This document shows, one piece after another, positions 18,677-28,021 of a DNA stretch of 64,000 nt (position 1 is the first letter of the stretch; every line of letters begins with the position of its first letter). The position numbers and the translations under genes were made by a program. This stretch comes from Pseudomonas synxantha BG33R (GTDB taxonomy: Bacteria; Pseudomonadota; Gammaproteobacteria; Pseudomonadales; Pseudomonadaceae). The notes beneath the pieces are model-generated. The model was not told the origin of the DNA. It ran no database searches and saw nothing but the letters and a program-made list of their open reading frames with translations. The stretch is from positions 1,598,936 to 1,662,935 of the forward strand of contig NZ_CM001514.1 of the NCBI RefSeq assembly GCF_000263715.2, given 5' to 3'.

Positions 18677-21600
18677 ATGCAACTGGCATCACGATTGTCT
18701 TCCACCCCCTCTGCAAGTCTTTGGGCTACGCAGGATAATGACTACAAGGCGCACTACCGGAATCAACTCGAAGGCATCGATAAAAAGCTTCAGGTTCTGC
18801 GTGCGCGGCCGAGCTTTTCATCGTTTGTAAACGAGCGAGTGAATGCCATATTCCCCTCGACCGCCAAGCCTTTGGACGCCTCTCGGGTGTTCATTAAAAG
18901 CGATTCGAGCGACGCGGCGGTCGAGCAGGATGCCGATCAGGTGCTCCGGCTACTCCCCAGCTTGATGGATGCCGTGGTGAGGCGAATTGTCGATAATCAA
19001 CCCACCGCGTATGCCAATCGCCGTACCCGCTTTACCTTCGATCGAGACGAGGCGGCCGACCAGGGGTTGCCATCGTCGCTTACCCCAGCTGCATTTGACG
19101 CTTTCCTGGATGATCTTGCGGGTTCACTGAAGACCGCCTACAAGACTTGCCTGGATGCGTTCTGGAATAAGGCAGTGACCACAGAAAACCCGCGTTCGCA
19201 CAAGCAATACGTGGGTTTGGCGCGCAGTTCGCAAATCAGCCTGGAATCGACGTTGCTCAGGGGGGACGGAACGCTGAACTCTAATGGCTTGCTGCTGGTT
19301 GAGGCGTTTGTGGCGTATCCCGATGCTGTGGCGCGACAAACAAGACCCAACCGGCCTGTCGGCTACTCCCTGGCGCTGAAGGGCACAACTGCGGACATGC
19401 CCTTGCATGGGGCGTTGGTGCTGACGTCCCGGGACCCGTCTGATCCGCCATCAGCTAACGACACCTCACCCGCGGCCCCTGTCGTTCGCCGTGTCGAGCC
19501 CAGTGCCAGCGTGGGCATTGTGGTGTTGTTCACACCCAATCGAGGGCTGGAGGCATTCCCTTCTCTGGCGCTTCTGGATCAGGAACTGCATCGTCGTTTA
19601 AACACCGACTACGAGTTCGATAGCCTGTTCACACTGCTGGCAAACAAAGATTGTGAACCTGCTACAACCCTGCGTGACACAGTGCCCGCCGCAGGGTGCT
19701 TTGCCTATGAGGAGATTTTCGAGTCGGTCTTCAGCACCAGTGTAGCGTCGCAATACGAAAAGCTGATCGAAGACTTCGCATTCGAGGTAAGCCGTTATCA
19801 GCAGCGCGGTGTAGACGACGACTTCAGCCAATTGCCGGCCAGCTTGAATTTGGCCACGGACATGCAGCGGCTGTTTGGCGTAAGTGATGTGCTGCTCGCT
19901 CGTGAAACAAAGCGCTCCAAGGCTGAACTCGATCAATTTTTAAGTACAGCATCGGAAACGGACAAGCAGGCCTGGGCGACGGCCGTGCGCGACTACTTGA
20001 ATGAGCTGCAACGTACCGATACAGGGGAGGGCGCGCCCTCGGTTTTACAGTTTGGTGACCACAAAGCATTACTGGCCTACAGCAATGAACAACTGGCGCA
20101 GGCGCTGGAGGAACAATATGGCATCAACACGGACCCCTCCGATATCAAGGTCACTATTCGTCGGCCAAACCCTGCACCGGGCATCTACTTTCCCGGTGCC
20201 AGGCCTAATCCGCAAGACGGCCAGTCCCACTATTCCATTCAAACAAAAAGCCTGGCCGAGTTGGCGTTGGTCAATGTCGATTATTTCGACGAGGTGTTCG
20301 TAGCCAAGTCCCGCTTAAGCCTCTACGGCGAGCCCTATACGGAGTTGACCACGCAGCAAGTCAAGGACCTGGTGCGGGACGTGGATATCGGCGGCTCCTA
20401 CATTGAGTTTCTCAAAACGCGTTTGCTGACGTCCAGCGAGGCTCGCACGCTCAAGCAGGATTTTGTCAATGTGATGCACAAACAGCTCAGGGTTGATGCC
20501 ATTGAAGCCAAGATCGCCAAGGATTATTTAGCGCACCCGCAGGACCTTAGTTATCTGTTGGTTAAAAGCGTGCTCGATCAACCCACCGACAACGGTCAGC
20601 GGGCAAAGGTCGAGGGTTATAACGTCGTGGTCGCCGCGCTATATGTACGTGACATTCTCGTGAGGGGGGTGTTGGCTTTCATCTCGAAAAAACCAAAGGT
20701 CTATACCGTGGTGCTTTACACCCCGCGAGCGAAAGACGGACGGGCATTTCGTGAATTCACCGGTATGACGCAACTGCTTGAGCAATTTATCAATGACGAG
20801 GCATGGCGTGACTACCTGTTTGAAAGGATGGACGGCGATGCGCTACCCAGGCTGCGCAACACGCTCAAAAGAGGGATTTTTCGCAGCGAGGTCTCGTTAT
20901 CGCCCATCAGACTGAACTTTCTCGAGTGGTCTTATGACGTCGAAGCTCGTGCCGCTATCGCCCACGCGGATCGCAAGACCACCAGCACCCATGAGTCGAA
21001 TGTACGTAGCGTCTGGACCGTTGTTGAAGGGCTGGTGGAACTGGCACTGGCAGTTTTTCCGATCAAAATCACCTTTGTCATCGGCCTGGTGCGCAGCGCA
21101 ATGTCGTTGAGTGCGGCCCTGGATGCTTTGCAAAATGATGACTCTGTCGGAGCGACACATGAGTTTGTGAGGGCTTTCACGTATGCAGTCGGAGCCTTGG
21201 TTGATGGCGCCGTGGGCTTTGCTCCGATACGTCTCACCCCGCCTGTACGCCCGCGATTACCCCACAGCATGGCCCTCAAGGCTGCGCCGAAAGATGTGAC
21301 TCCTCTGTCCGGATGGGAAAGCAAAGGGATCTACACCCGCCCGGGAAAAGGCTCGACGCCAGGGCAGCATTTTCTCAAGGAGAAGGACCACTGGTACAAG
21401 GTCACCTTTGACGAAACCTCGGGGACCGGCACCTGGCGCCTGCAAAGGCCTCGTCAAACGGCTGAATATCAGTATCACCTGCCGCCCCTTGCTCAGAACA
21501 CTTTGAATGAGTGGGTCATACGCTCGCCAGAGTATGGTTTGAGAGGCGGCTATCACTCACGCATGGCGCGAGATGACCTGATCAGGCTCTACCCCGACCT

Positions 21601-22873
21601 GGATGCGCAACAGGCTGCCAGGGTGTTGGACTCATTTGATTTCCCCGCTGGCCGTGAAAGGGCTATGGAACTTCGTTTCGTCCGGGATTTGGGAGACGGC
21701 TCGACGCAGTGGGACTCCATCGGTTTGCGGGATATTCCCCATGAGTTTCGTCAGTACCTTAATTCGGTAACGACCCTTGATCAGGTCAGGCTACGGTTGC
21801 AAGGTATTGATCAAGCGGCGCACTCGGTTCCTGTTGCCATGCCTGTGGCGCGTCCGAGTGTCATTGTGACCCACCAGTGGAAATCCTGGGGCCAGCAAAT
21901 TCAAGCCGGGTTGTTGAAACAAGTGCACGACACCTACGATGTTTTTGAGTACAAACCCGTTTTCACGGAGGGGGCAGGTTGGTCTCAGGTTGAAGGTACC
22001 TTCATTAAGTTAGATGATCGTTTTTATCGGACCACCTTTGATGGGCGCGTGTACGAGACGGTAGTCGGTGTTCGAAACCCGAACATTTCGTATAACGATT
22101 TTGATAGTTTCGAGTTGATGTTGCGAAACAATCCTGGCGAACAGCCTATGATCGCAACCTACAACACCAGTACGCGGGCCTGGCACGTCCTGGAGCGGCG
22201 GCCTTTTGAAAAGACAATTGCTGCTTACGTTCAGGACGCGTTTCCAGAAATGACATCTACCAGCCAAACTCAAGTTGCCAGGGCTGTGTTCAATCTCTAC
22301 CAGAAGGATTTCAAGTTCGTGGACATGCTACGTGTATGGCGCACGGGCCAATCGCAAGTAAGTGACCCTCTGTCACTGCTTGGGCTGACTCACCCTACGA
22401 GAGGTGCGAATCGCAGATTGCCTATCAGTCGAGCTCATAAGGGGACTCAACCAAAAGTCTGGCGCCGCTTGGATTTCGAGCCTGACAGTTTTCATCCTTA
22501 TTACCATCAAGCCGTCACTCGCCAGGGACCGGTCACACTCCGGGCGCTTATGGTCGAAGTCATGAGCAGGGTCGCACGTGCTGAGTTTCTTGATTCGACA
22601 GAAGATGGTACTGCGCTTTTGTTCAGGCGGGTCGGGGACGATACGCTGTATTGTCTGCATCCCGTGGACGTGACAGAGCCTTTCATCACAGGACAGGTGG
22701 AGAGATTCAGCGTACCTCAAGATTACTTCAGCTTCCCTAACAGGAGCGGACTCGTCGGTTCAGCGCTGAGAGAGAACAAATTGATAAACTTGGTCGGAGG
22801 GGTTCAGCACAATCGGCACGGGGTACAGCCTCCTCAGCTGTTCATTATAAAGTTGGACGTTTCTCTCTACTGA
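18677..22873 (+). CDS. large dermonecrotic-toxin-domain-like protein (DUF6543-type)
   Basis: 1398 residues with no signal peptide. The architecture resembles the very large Pseudomonas proteins annotated as dermonecrotic toxin (DUF6543) domain proteins: a helical N-terminus (LASRLSSTPSASLW, LLPSLMDAVVRRIVDNQP), an internal repeat of the same module around 480-760, hydrophobic segments near 778-820 (VVEGLVELALAVFPIKITFV) and 834-850, then beta-rich C-terminal modules beginning GWESKGIYTRPGKGSTPG and SWGQQIQAGLLKQVHDTYDV. The hydrophobic region could insert into membranes, as in Mcf/TcdA-like toxins. I see no catalytic motif and no LRR/E3-ligase tail. It stands alone, behind a 259-bp leader. 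Toxin role and export route are inferred. Confidence 0.65.
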   Translation: MQLASRLSSTPSASLWATQDNDYKAHYRNQLEGIDKKLQVLRARPSFSSFVNERVNAIFPSTAKPLDASRVFIKSDSSDAAVEQDADQVLRLLPSLMDAVVRRIVDNQPTAYANRRTRFTFDRDEAADQGLPSSLTPAAFDAFLDDLAGSLKTAYKTCLDAFWNKAVTTENPRSHKQYVGLARSSQISLESTLLRGDGTLNSNGLLLVEAFVAYPDAVARQTRPNRPVGYSLALKGTTADMPLHGALVLTSRDPSDPPSANDTSPAAPVVRRVEPSASVGIVVLFTPNRGLEAFPSLALLDQELHRRLNTDYEFDSLFTLLANKDCEPATTLRDTVPAAGCFAYEEIFESVFSTSVASQYEKLIEDFAFEVSRYQQRGVDDDFSQLPASLNLATDMQRLFGVSDVLLARETKRSKAELDQFLSTASETDKQAWATAVRDYLNELQRTDTGEGAPSVLQFGDHKALLAYSNEQLAQALEEQYGINTDPSDIKVTIRRPNPAPGIYFPGARPNPQDGQSHYSIQTKSLAELALVNVDYFDEVFVAKSRLSLYGEPYTELTTQQVKDLVRDVDIGGSYIEFLKTRLLTSSEARTLKQDFVNVMHKQLRVDAIEAKIAKDYLAHPQDLSYLLVKSVLDQPTDNGQRAKVEGYNVVVAALYVRDILVRGVLAFISKKPKVYTVVLYTPRAKDGRAFREFTGMTQLLEQFINDEAWRDYLFERMDGDALPRLRNTLKRGIFRSEVSLSPIRLNFLEWSYDVEARAAIAHADRKTTSTHESNVRSVWTVVEGLVELALAVFPIKITFVIGLVRSAMSLSAALDALQNDDSVGATHEFVRAFTYAVGALVDGAVGFAPIRLTPPVRPRLPHSMALKAAPKDVTPLSGWESKGIYTRPGKGSTPGQHFLKEKDHWYKVTFDETSGTGTWRLQRPRQTAEYQYHLPPLAQNTLNEWVIRSPEYGLRGGYHSRMARDDLIRLYPDLDAQQAARVLDSFDFPAGRERAMELRFVRDLGDGSTQWDSIGLRDIPHEFRQYLNSVTTLDQVRLRLQGIDQAAHSVPVAMPVARPSVIVTHQWKSWGQQIQAGLLKQVHDTYDVFEYKPVFTEGAGWSQVEGTFIKLDDRFYRTTFDGRVYETVVGVRNPNISYNDFDSFELMLRNNPGEQPMIATYNTSTRAWHVLERRPFEKTIAAYVQDAFPEMTSTSQTQVARAVFNLYQKDFKFVDMLRVWRTGQSQVSDPLSLLGLTHPTRGANRRLPISRAHKGTQPKVWRRLDFEPDSFHPYYHQAVTRQGPVTLRALMVEVMSRVARAEFLDSTEDGTALLFRRVGDDTLYCLHPVDVTEPFITGQVERFSVPQDYFSFPNRSGLVGSALRENKLINLVGGVQHNRHGVQPPQLFIIKLDVSLY

Positions 22874-23153
22874 ATAACGGCGCGACTGTTTGGTCTTGAT
22901 GCCGCGAGGGTCAAACAGATACGAGATGAATCATCTTCCAGTCGGGGCTGGATGGCCAGCGGGCGCTGCTCATGGGGCGACAAGACGTCGCAGGTCTAGG
23001 AGGCAGCGCTATTTTTGGAGGTCGTTGGGCGCGATGTGCCGGGACGCTCGGTTCTAACCCTGTTTTTTAAAAGGACCCCTCGTCGGACTCTGGTGAGTCG
23101 GCCGTTCGTCGGGGGCTTTTCGTCAAATGATGGCTAAGGCCAAAGCTTCGGCG

Positions 23154-25433
23154 TCAGCGAATTGGCCTGACGATGGCCGGCGGGCCGATACGGCCTGCGG
23201 CGGGTTCTTTGGGGGCAGCGGCCTCTTTATTGCCTTCCACGCTGAAGGGGTAGAGCGGATTGCGCATCGCAATGCCTTGCATCACACCGATGATGTCGTT
23301 GAACGGCACCGCCGGGCTGAGCAGGTAACCCTGGATGAAGTCACAGTCGTGCTTGAGCAATAGCTCAAACTGCGCCTGTGTTTCCACGCCTTCGGTCACC
23401 ACCTGCAAGTGCAGGGTGTGGGCCATGCCGATAATCGCCTGGACGATTTCGCTGTCTGCGGTGGATTTGGGGATGTCCTGGATAAACGAGCGATCAATCT
23501 TCAAGGTGTTAAGCGGCAGGCGCTTGAGATAGGCCAGGGATGAGTAGCCGGTGCCGAAATCATCGATCGCCAGGGAGACCCCCAGGGCACGGATTTGCCG
23601 CAACAGCGCCAGGGTGCTGCTGATATTGCCCATCAGCGCATTTTCGGTGACTTCCAGTTCCAGGCGGTTGGCCGCCACGCCGGCAAAGCGCAGGGCGTCT
23701 TCGATTTCATCGGCCAGCTCGTCCCGCGCCAGGTTCAGGGCCGAGCAGTTCACGGCCATGGTCAACTCGGTGTAGCCCCGGTCAGACAACAGGCTCAGGT
23801 CGTGACAGGCCTGGCGCAATACCCAGTGGTCCAACTCGGCGATCAGCCCATTGTTCTCGGCGATGCCGATAAACCGGTCCGGGGCCAGCAACCCATGCTG
23901 GGGGTGTTGCCAGCGCACCAGTGCCTCAAGGCGCGTGACCTTGCCCAGTTTCATGTCGAAGATTGGTTGATAGAACAGCACCAGTTCGGTGCGTGCGCGC
24001 AATGCGGCACGAAGCTCCTCTTCCAGTTGCAGTTCCAGGGAGGCACGGGTTTTCAGGTTGGAGCTGAAGAAGTTCAGGCTGTTGCGCCCGGTGTCCTTGG
24101 ATTGGTACAGCGCCAGGTCGGCGGTCTTCAGCAGTTCTTCGCAGGTTTGGCCATCGTCGGGGAACAGGCTGATACCGATGCTGGTAGTCATCACCATGCG
24201 GCGGCCGGCCAGTTCGATGGGTTCTTTCATTTTCTGCATGATGCGCTGGGCCATGTGCCGCGCTTCGTCGCGGTGATGGATATTGATCAGGATGCAGAAC
24301 TCATCGCCGCCAAACCGTGCGACCACATCCTCACGGCTACGTATCGAGCCCTTGATATGCCCGGCCAGCACCGTGAGCAACTGGTCACCAGCGTCATGGC
24401 CGAGGCTGTCATTGATGCGCTTGAAGTGGTCAATGTCGAGGAAGATCACCGCCATCATGCCTTGGCTTCGGGTTTTTTCTGCAACTTTCTCCGCGAAGAT
24501 CTGATTGAAACCACGGCGGTTGAGCAAGTTGGTCAACGCGTCAAAATGGGCCACTTGTTGCAGTGAGGCGCGGGCCTGGTCGAGTTCGCTGAGCAGCGCA
24601 TTGACGCGGCGCAGGTCACGCTCCTTGTGCTGCAGTTTTTTGTCTGCCAGGGCTGCGCTGACACCGCTGCCGATCACCAAGAGGGTAATCACCGCCACCG
24701 ACAGGCCCAGTTGAATCGGATTGTTGTCCACCGGCAACGACAGGTCCGCGCCGCTGGGTACCAGCATTTGCATGGCCGCCATGCCGGTGAAGTGCATGCT
24801 CAGGATCCCCGCGCCAAGAACCAGGCTGGCGGCGTACTTGAGCAGTTGGTGAAACACCCCGGCACCGTTGCGCAGGTAACTGGACAGCAGCAACGCCGCA
24901 AGGCTGGCAACGATGGCAATCGCCACCGAGGCCATGAACAACTGCGATTCAAAGTACACCTGCGCCTGGGAGCGCATCGCCGCCATGCCCACGTAATGCA
25001 TCAGCGCGATGCCCAGCCCCATCCATATCGAAGCCAGCAGGTATTGGTGCACACGCAGATGGGCATGACTGAGGGTTTTCATGGCGAACAGCGAGGCGAT
25101 CAGGGCGATCAACAGCGAGGCAAACGTCGTGAGTAATTCGTAATGAATGGCGATCGGGGCCTGGAACGCCAGCATACTGATGAAGTGGGTCGACCAGATC
25201 CCGCCCGCCAGGCAGCCCGCTCCCAGCCAGCGCCAGTGGCGGCGAGCGGTGGGGTCTTCTACATGGCCGACGCGTTCGGCCATGTCCAGCGTGCCGAACC
25301 CCGCTGCGCAGGCAACCAGATACGCCAGTAGCACCAGAAAGGGGTTATGGCTGCAATTGAGCAATAAATGCCCGGTGTCTGGAAGGTCGGTGAAAAAATG
25401 CTGGCCCAGCCATTCCATAGCGTATCCCGTCAT
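23154..25433 (-). CDS. MHYT-GGDEF-EAL cyclic-di-GMP membrane protein (MucR/NbdA-like)
   Basis: 759 residues. Seven hydrophobic segments in the first 260 residues carry three MHYT-type motifs: THFISM (82-87), MHYVGM (145-150) and MHFTGM (213-218), thought to bind copper and sense O2, CO or NO. A GGDEF domain follows with intact GGDEF (375-379); the inhibitory RxxD is absent (SRED at 366-369). The EAL domain has LEALVRWQHP (502-511) and DDFGTGYSSLAYLKRLP, so both synthesis and hydrolysis of c-di-GMP look possible. MucR of P. aeruginosa, which supports alginate production, has the same layout. ATG 25418 is an alternative start. Confidence 0.92.
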   Translation of the reverse strand: MTGYAMEWLGQHFFTDLPDTGHLLLNCSHNPFLVLLAYLVACAAGFGTLDMAERVGHVEDPTARRHWRWLGAGCLAGGIWSTHFISMLAFQAPIAIHYELLTTFASLLIALIASLFAMKTLSHAHLRVHQYLLASIWMGLGIALMHYVGMAAMRSQAQVYFESQLFMASVAIAIVASLAALLLSSYLRNGAGVFHQLLKYAASLVLGAGILSMHFTGMAAMQMLVPSGADLSLPVDNNPIQLGLSVAVITLLVIGSGVSAALADKKLQHKERDLRRVNALLSELDQARASLQQVAHFDALTNLLNRRGFNQIFAEKVAEKTRSQGMMAVIFLDIDHFKRINDSLGHDAGDQLLTVLAGHIKGSIRSREDVVARFGGDEFCILINIHHRDEARHMAQRIMQKMKEPIELAGRRMVMTTSIGISLFPDDGQTCEELLKTADLALYQSKDTGRNSLNFFSSNLKTRASLELQLEEELRAALRARTELVLFYQPIFDMKLGKVTRLEALVRWQHPQHGLLAPDRFIGIAENNGLIAELDHWVLRQACHDLSLLSDRGYTELTMAVNCSALNLARDELADEIEDALRFAGVAANRLELEVTENALMGNISSTLALLRQIRALGVSLAIDDFGTGYSSLAYLKRLPLNTLKIDRSFIQDIPKSTADSEIVQAIIGMAHTLHLQVVTEGVETQAQFELLLKHDCDFIQGYLLSPAVPFNDIIGVMQGIAMRNPLYPFSVEGNKEAAAPKEPAAGRIGPPAIVRPIR

Positions 25434-25556
25434 AGAGCCACGTCACTGCCAGAGGCGATGACCTACCATGTCGAGTATAGAAGCCTCATGGAATTTGCCA
25501 TGGGTAATGGCATTTTGATCTCAATTAATTTGTCATGCTGTGCATAGCGTTTGGTG

Positions 25557-25934
25557 CTAAGCGCTGATGGGCAGGTCCAGTTCAAACGGCGGAGCTTGCA
25601 AAGGGGCCAGGCCGAAGGCAGCACGGGCAGCATCGCAATCAACGTTCTGTACACCCTGGCTCCAGGAAGCATCGAACTCGCGACACGGGCTCGAACGCTG
25701 TGCATAGATCGAGCAACTGGTGCTTTTGCCCACTTCGCCCTCAAGGCTGCAACAGCGCGCAGGCTTTTGATCGGTACCGATCATTGCCACCCGGGTCGGG
25801 TTGATCTGCACCACCAGATCATCGGGCACCGTGCCCCCGGATGAGGCGCACTCACCCCAAAAGAAAGACACGCGAAAGTGTGAACAGCAGGCACCGCAAT
25901 TCAGACACGGACTGGCTTCGGACATGGGCGTCAT
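25557..25934 (-). CDS. YkgJ-family cysteine-cluster protein
   Basis: 125 residues from ATG 25934 (a second ATG at 25925 is possible). The N-terminal SPCLNCGACCSHFRVSFFWGEC, split CxxCxxCC plus Cys, and later KPARCCSLEG, TSCSIYAQRSSPCREFD and VDCDAARA place it in the YkgJ (UPF0153) family of proteins that bind Zn or an Fe-S cluster through about eight cysteines. Cytosolic; the function is unknown. It is monocistronic. Confidence 0.88.
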   Translation of the reverse strand: MTPMSEASPCLNCGACCSHFRVSFFWGECASSGGTVPDDLVVQINPTRVAMIGTDQKPARCCSLEGEVGKSTSCSIYAQRSSPCREFDASWSQGVQNVDCDAARAAFGLAPLQAPPFELDLPISA

Positions 25935-26177
25935 CAATAAGAAAGTAGGTTGGGGGTGTTACAGGAAGGCTCGCCATTCTATCCGTGCCATGGCCGTTGG
26001 GAAGGGGGAGGCGCACTTATATTTTTGTGGGACAAATCCCCGTGTTACCGGGTGAAATCATGCCCTATCAGCTTTACGAATCATTACAGACAACCGCGCC
26101 TCAGCTGACTATGTTGCAGGTACCGGGCAGGATGCATCGGGCATCGTAGCGCTCATAACAATAAAAGAGACGGACCC

Positions 26178-27524
26178 ATGCAGAACTCGACCCAAGCGGC
26201 GAATGCCTGGCGCATTCTGTTCCTGCTGTTCCTGGCCAACCTGTTCAACTTCTTCGATCGCACCATCCCCGCGATCATCATCGAGCCGATCCGCATGGAA
26301 TGGCACCTGAGCGACTTTCAGCTCGGTATCATCGGCACCGCCTTTACCATTGTCTACGCCATTGCCGGGCTGCCGCTCGGGCGACTGGCCGACACCGGCT
26401 CGCGCAGCAAATTGATGGGCTGGGGCCTGTTCGCCTGGAGCGGGCTGACGGCGGTCAATGGCATGGTCGGGAGTTTCTGGACCTTCCTGTTGGTGCGTAT
26501 GGGCATCGGCATCGGGGAAGCCAGCTATGCACCGGCGGCCAATTCACTGATCGGCGACCTGTTCCCCGCCCATCGCCGCGCCCGGGCCATGGGGATTTTC
26601 ATGCTCGGCCTGCCGTTGGGGCTGCTGCTGGCGTTTTTCACCATTGGCGCGATGGTCAAGGCGTTTGATAGCTGGCGTGCCCCGTTCTTTATCGCCGCCG
26701 TGCCCGGAATGATCCTGGCGGTGTTCATGTTCTATATCAAAGAGCCTAAGCGCGGCGCGGCGGAAACCGTGCAAGTGTCCCAGGAGCGTGTAGACCGCCC
26801 GATCCGCCGCGTACTGGCGGTGCCGACCTTCCTGTGGCTGGTGCTGGCCGGGTTGTGCTTTAACTTTGCCACGTATGCGTGCAACTCGTTCCTGGTGCCG
26901 ATGCTGCAACGCTATTTCCTCCTGCCGTTGCAGGACGCTGCCGTCGCCACCGGTGTGATCGTCGGCTTGACCGGCCTGGTGGGCTTGACCCTGGGTGGCT
27001 GGATTGCCGACAAGATCCATCAGCGGGTCGCCAACGGCCGTCTGCTGTTTGCTGCGTGCAGCTTGATCATCTCCACGGTGACTACCGCCTGGGCCTTGCA
27101 TGCCGGGCGTATCGAGATAGGCGTGTTTGTCGCGCTGTTCAGTGTGGGCTGGCTGTTTGCCTATAATTTCTATACCTGCGTGTATACCGCGATCCAGGAC
27201 GTGGTCGAACCGCGCCTGCGTGCCACGGCCATGGCGCTATTCTTTGCAGGCCTGTATTTGCTCGGCGGTGGCATGGGGCCGGTGGTGGTCGGGGCGCTGT
27301 CCGATCACTTTGCCCATTCGGCGATGTATGCGGCCGGGGCAGAGCAAATGACTGAGGCTTATAAAGCCGTGGGGTTGCATGACGCCATGTACCTGATTCC
27401 GGTGGCGCTGTTCTTGACCATGCTGTTTCTGTTTCAGGCCTCGCGCAGTTTTGTACGTGATGCCAAGAAGATGAAGGAGGGGTTGAGTGCGGTTGAGGTG
27501 CCGGCGGCTGCCGCTACAGCTTGA
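26178..27524 (+). CDS. spinster-type MFS transporter
   Basis: 448 residues, twelve membrane helices. N-terminal LLFLANLFNFFDRTIPAIIIEPI and the A-like loop GRLADTGSRSKLMGWGLFAWSG identify the spinster-like branch of the major facilitator superfamily. GIGEASYAPAANSLIGDLFPAHRRARAM is the conserved mid-N-half motif. The C-terminal half has ADKIHQRVANGR. Members include Spns-like lipid carriers and bacterial exporters of hexuronates or aromatics; the substrate cannot be read from sequence. AAAGAGACGG precedes the ATG. Confidence 0.88.
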   Translation: MQNSTQAANAWRILFLLFLANLFNFFDRTIPAIIIEPIRMEWHLSDFQLGIIGTAFTIVYAIAGLPLGRLADTGSRSKLMGWGLFAWSGLTAVNGMVGSFWTFLLVRMGIGIGEASYAPAANSLIGDLFPAHRRARAMGIFMLGLPLGLLLAFFTIGAMVKAFDSWRAPFFIAAVPGMILAVFMFYIKEPKRGAAETVQVSQERVDRPIRRVLAVPTFLWLVLAGLCFNFATYACNSFLVPMLQRYFLLPLQDAAVATGVIVGLTGLVGLTLGGWIADKIHQRVANGRLLFAACSLIISTVTTAWALHAGRIEIGVFVALFSVGWLFAYNFYTCVYTAIQDVVEPRLRATAMALFFAGLYLLGGGMGPVVVGALSDHFAHSAMYAAGAEQMTEAYKAVGLHDAMYLIPVALFLTMLFLFQASRSFVRDAKKMKEGLSAVEVPAAAATA

Positions 27525-27542
27525 GACCGCGGTGACCCTATC

Positions 27543-27915
27543 GACTTGCTCCCGATGGCGGCCTCAGGGCCGACCAGGATGTTGGATCAGACCGAGTACA
27601 TATCCGTTGTTTGGGTAACGGCCGCTATTGGTTCCGCCCTTACGGCGGCTCACTTTTGAAAAGCCGGAATGCCGGCCCAGTCAAAAGTAAGCAAAACGCT
27701 CTTGCCCCACCACTCGGCACCTCGCCTAGGCTCGGTGTGCCCGTAATCCGCCAGTGATTTGGGGGGCCGCCGCCACGCGCCATCCATGGCGCGGGGCGGC
27801 TAAACCGGCATCCCTGCCGGTTTACCCCCCAAATCCCTGTCGAATTCCGGCCAGCGTGGTTTAACGGGGCGCCTAAGATCAAGATCAAGAGCAGCTCGCT
27901 TCGCATCGTGGTTAC
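27543..27915. repeat. long GC-rich intergenic repeat of the P. fluorescens group
   Basis: Begins with a REP-like CGACTTGCTCCCGATGGCGG, then GTTCCGCCCTTACGGCGG, CTCTTGCCCCACCACTCGGC, a GCGCC-rich centre, and ends GGCCAGCGTGGTTTAACGGG then AAGATCAAGATCAAGAGC. Internal stems include a perfect 10-bp stem with a 4-nt loop at 27801-27824. I recall near-identical units between genes in many fluorescent pseudomonads. It has no coding capacity of note and no transposase. Confidence 0.7.
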
Positions 27916-27975
27916 CGTAGGGGCTGCGAACTGAAGTTGTGTAGATACCCATGCCCCGATGAGGCCCTGAAGACA

Positions 27976-28004
27976 AATAAAAAGGCCCGCATTGCGCGGG
28001 CCTT
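27976..28004 (-). terminator. rapA rho-independent terminator
   Basis: On the minus strand AAGGCCCGCG pairs with the GCGGGCCTT arm around CAAT and is followed by TTTTATTT. It lies 17 bp after the rapA stop. Confidence 0.9.
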
Positions 28005-28021
28005 CTACTGACAGCGAATGA

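Larger units (their letters stand above)
27525..28021. other. 497-bp intergenic region, repeat-filled
   Basis: No gene. It contains the long Pseudomonas repeat described separately (about 27543-27915) and the rapA terminator at 27976. A minus-strand open frame across it (27640-28128) reads through the repeat and into the rapA 3' end in another frame; its composition is not protein-like. Confidence 0.8.

Noticed and set aside
23050..23125. stem-like CCCCTCGTCGG ... CGTCGGGGGCTTTT
   Set aside because: Arms do not pair well enough to call a terminator for the toxin-like gene.
26060..26149. short plus-strand frame before the MFS gene
   Set aside because: About 30 codons, no ribosome site and no recognisable residues.
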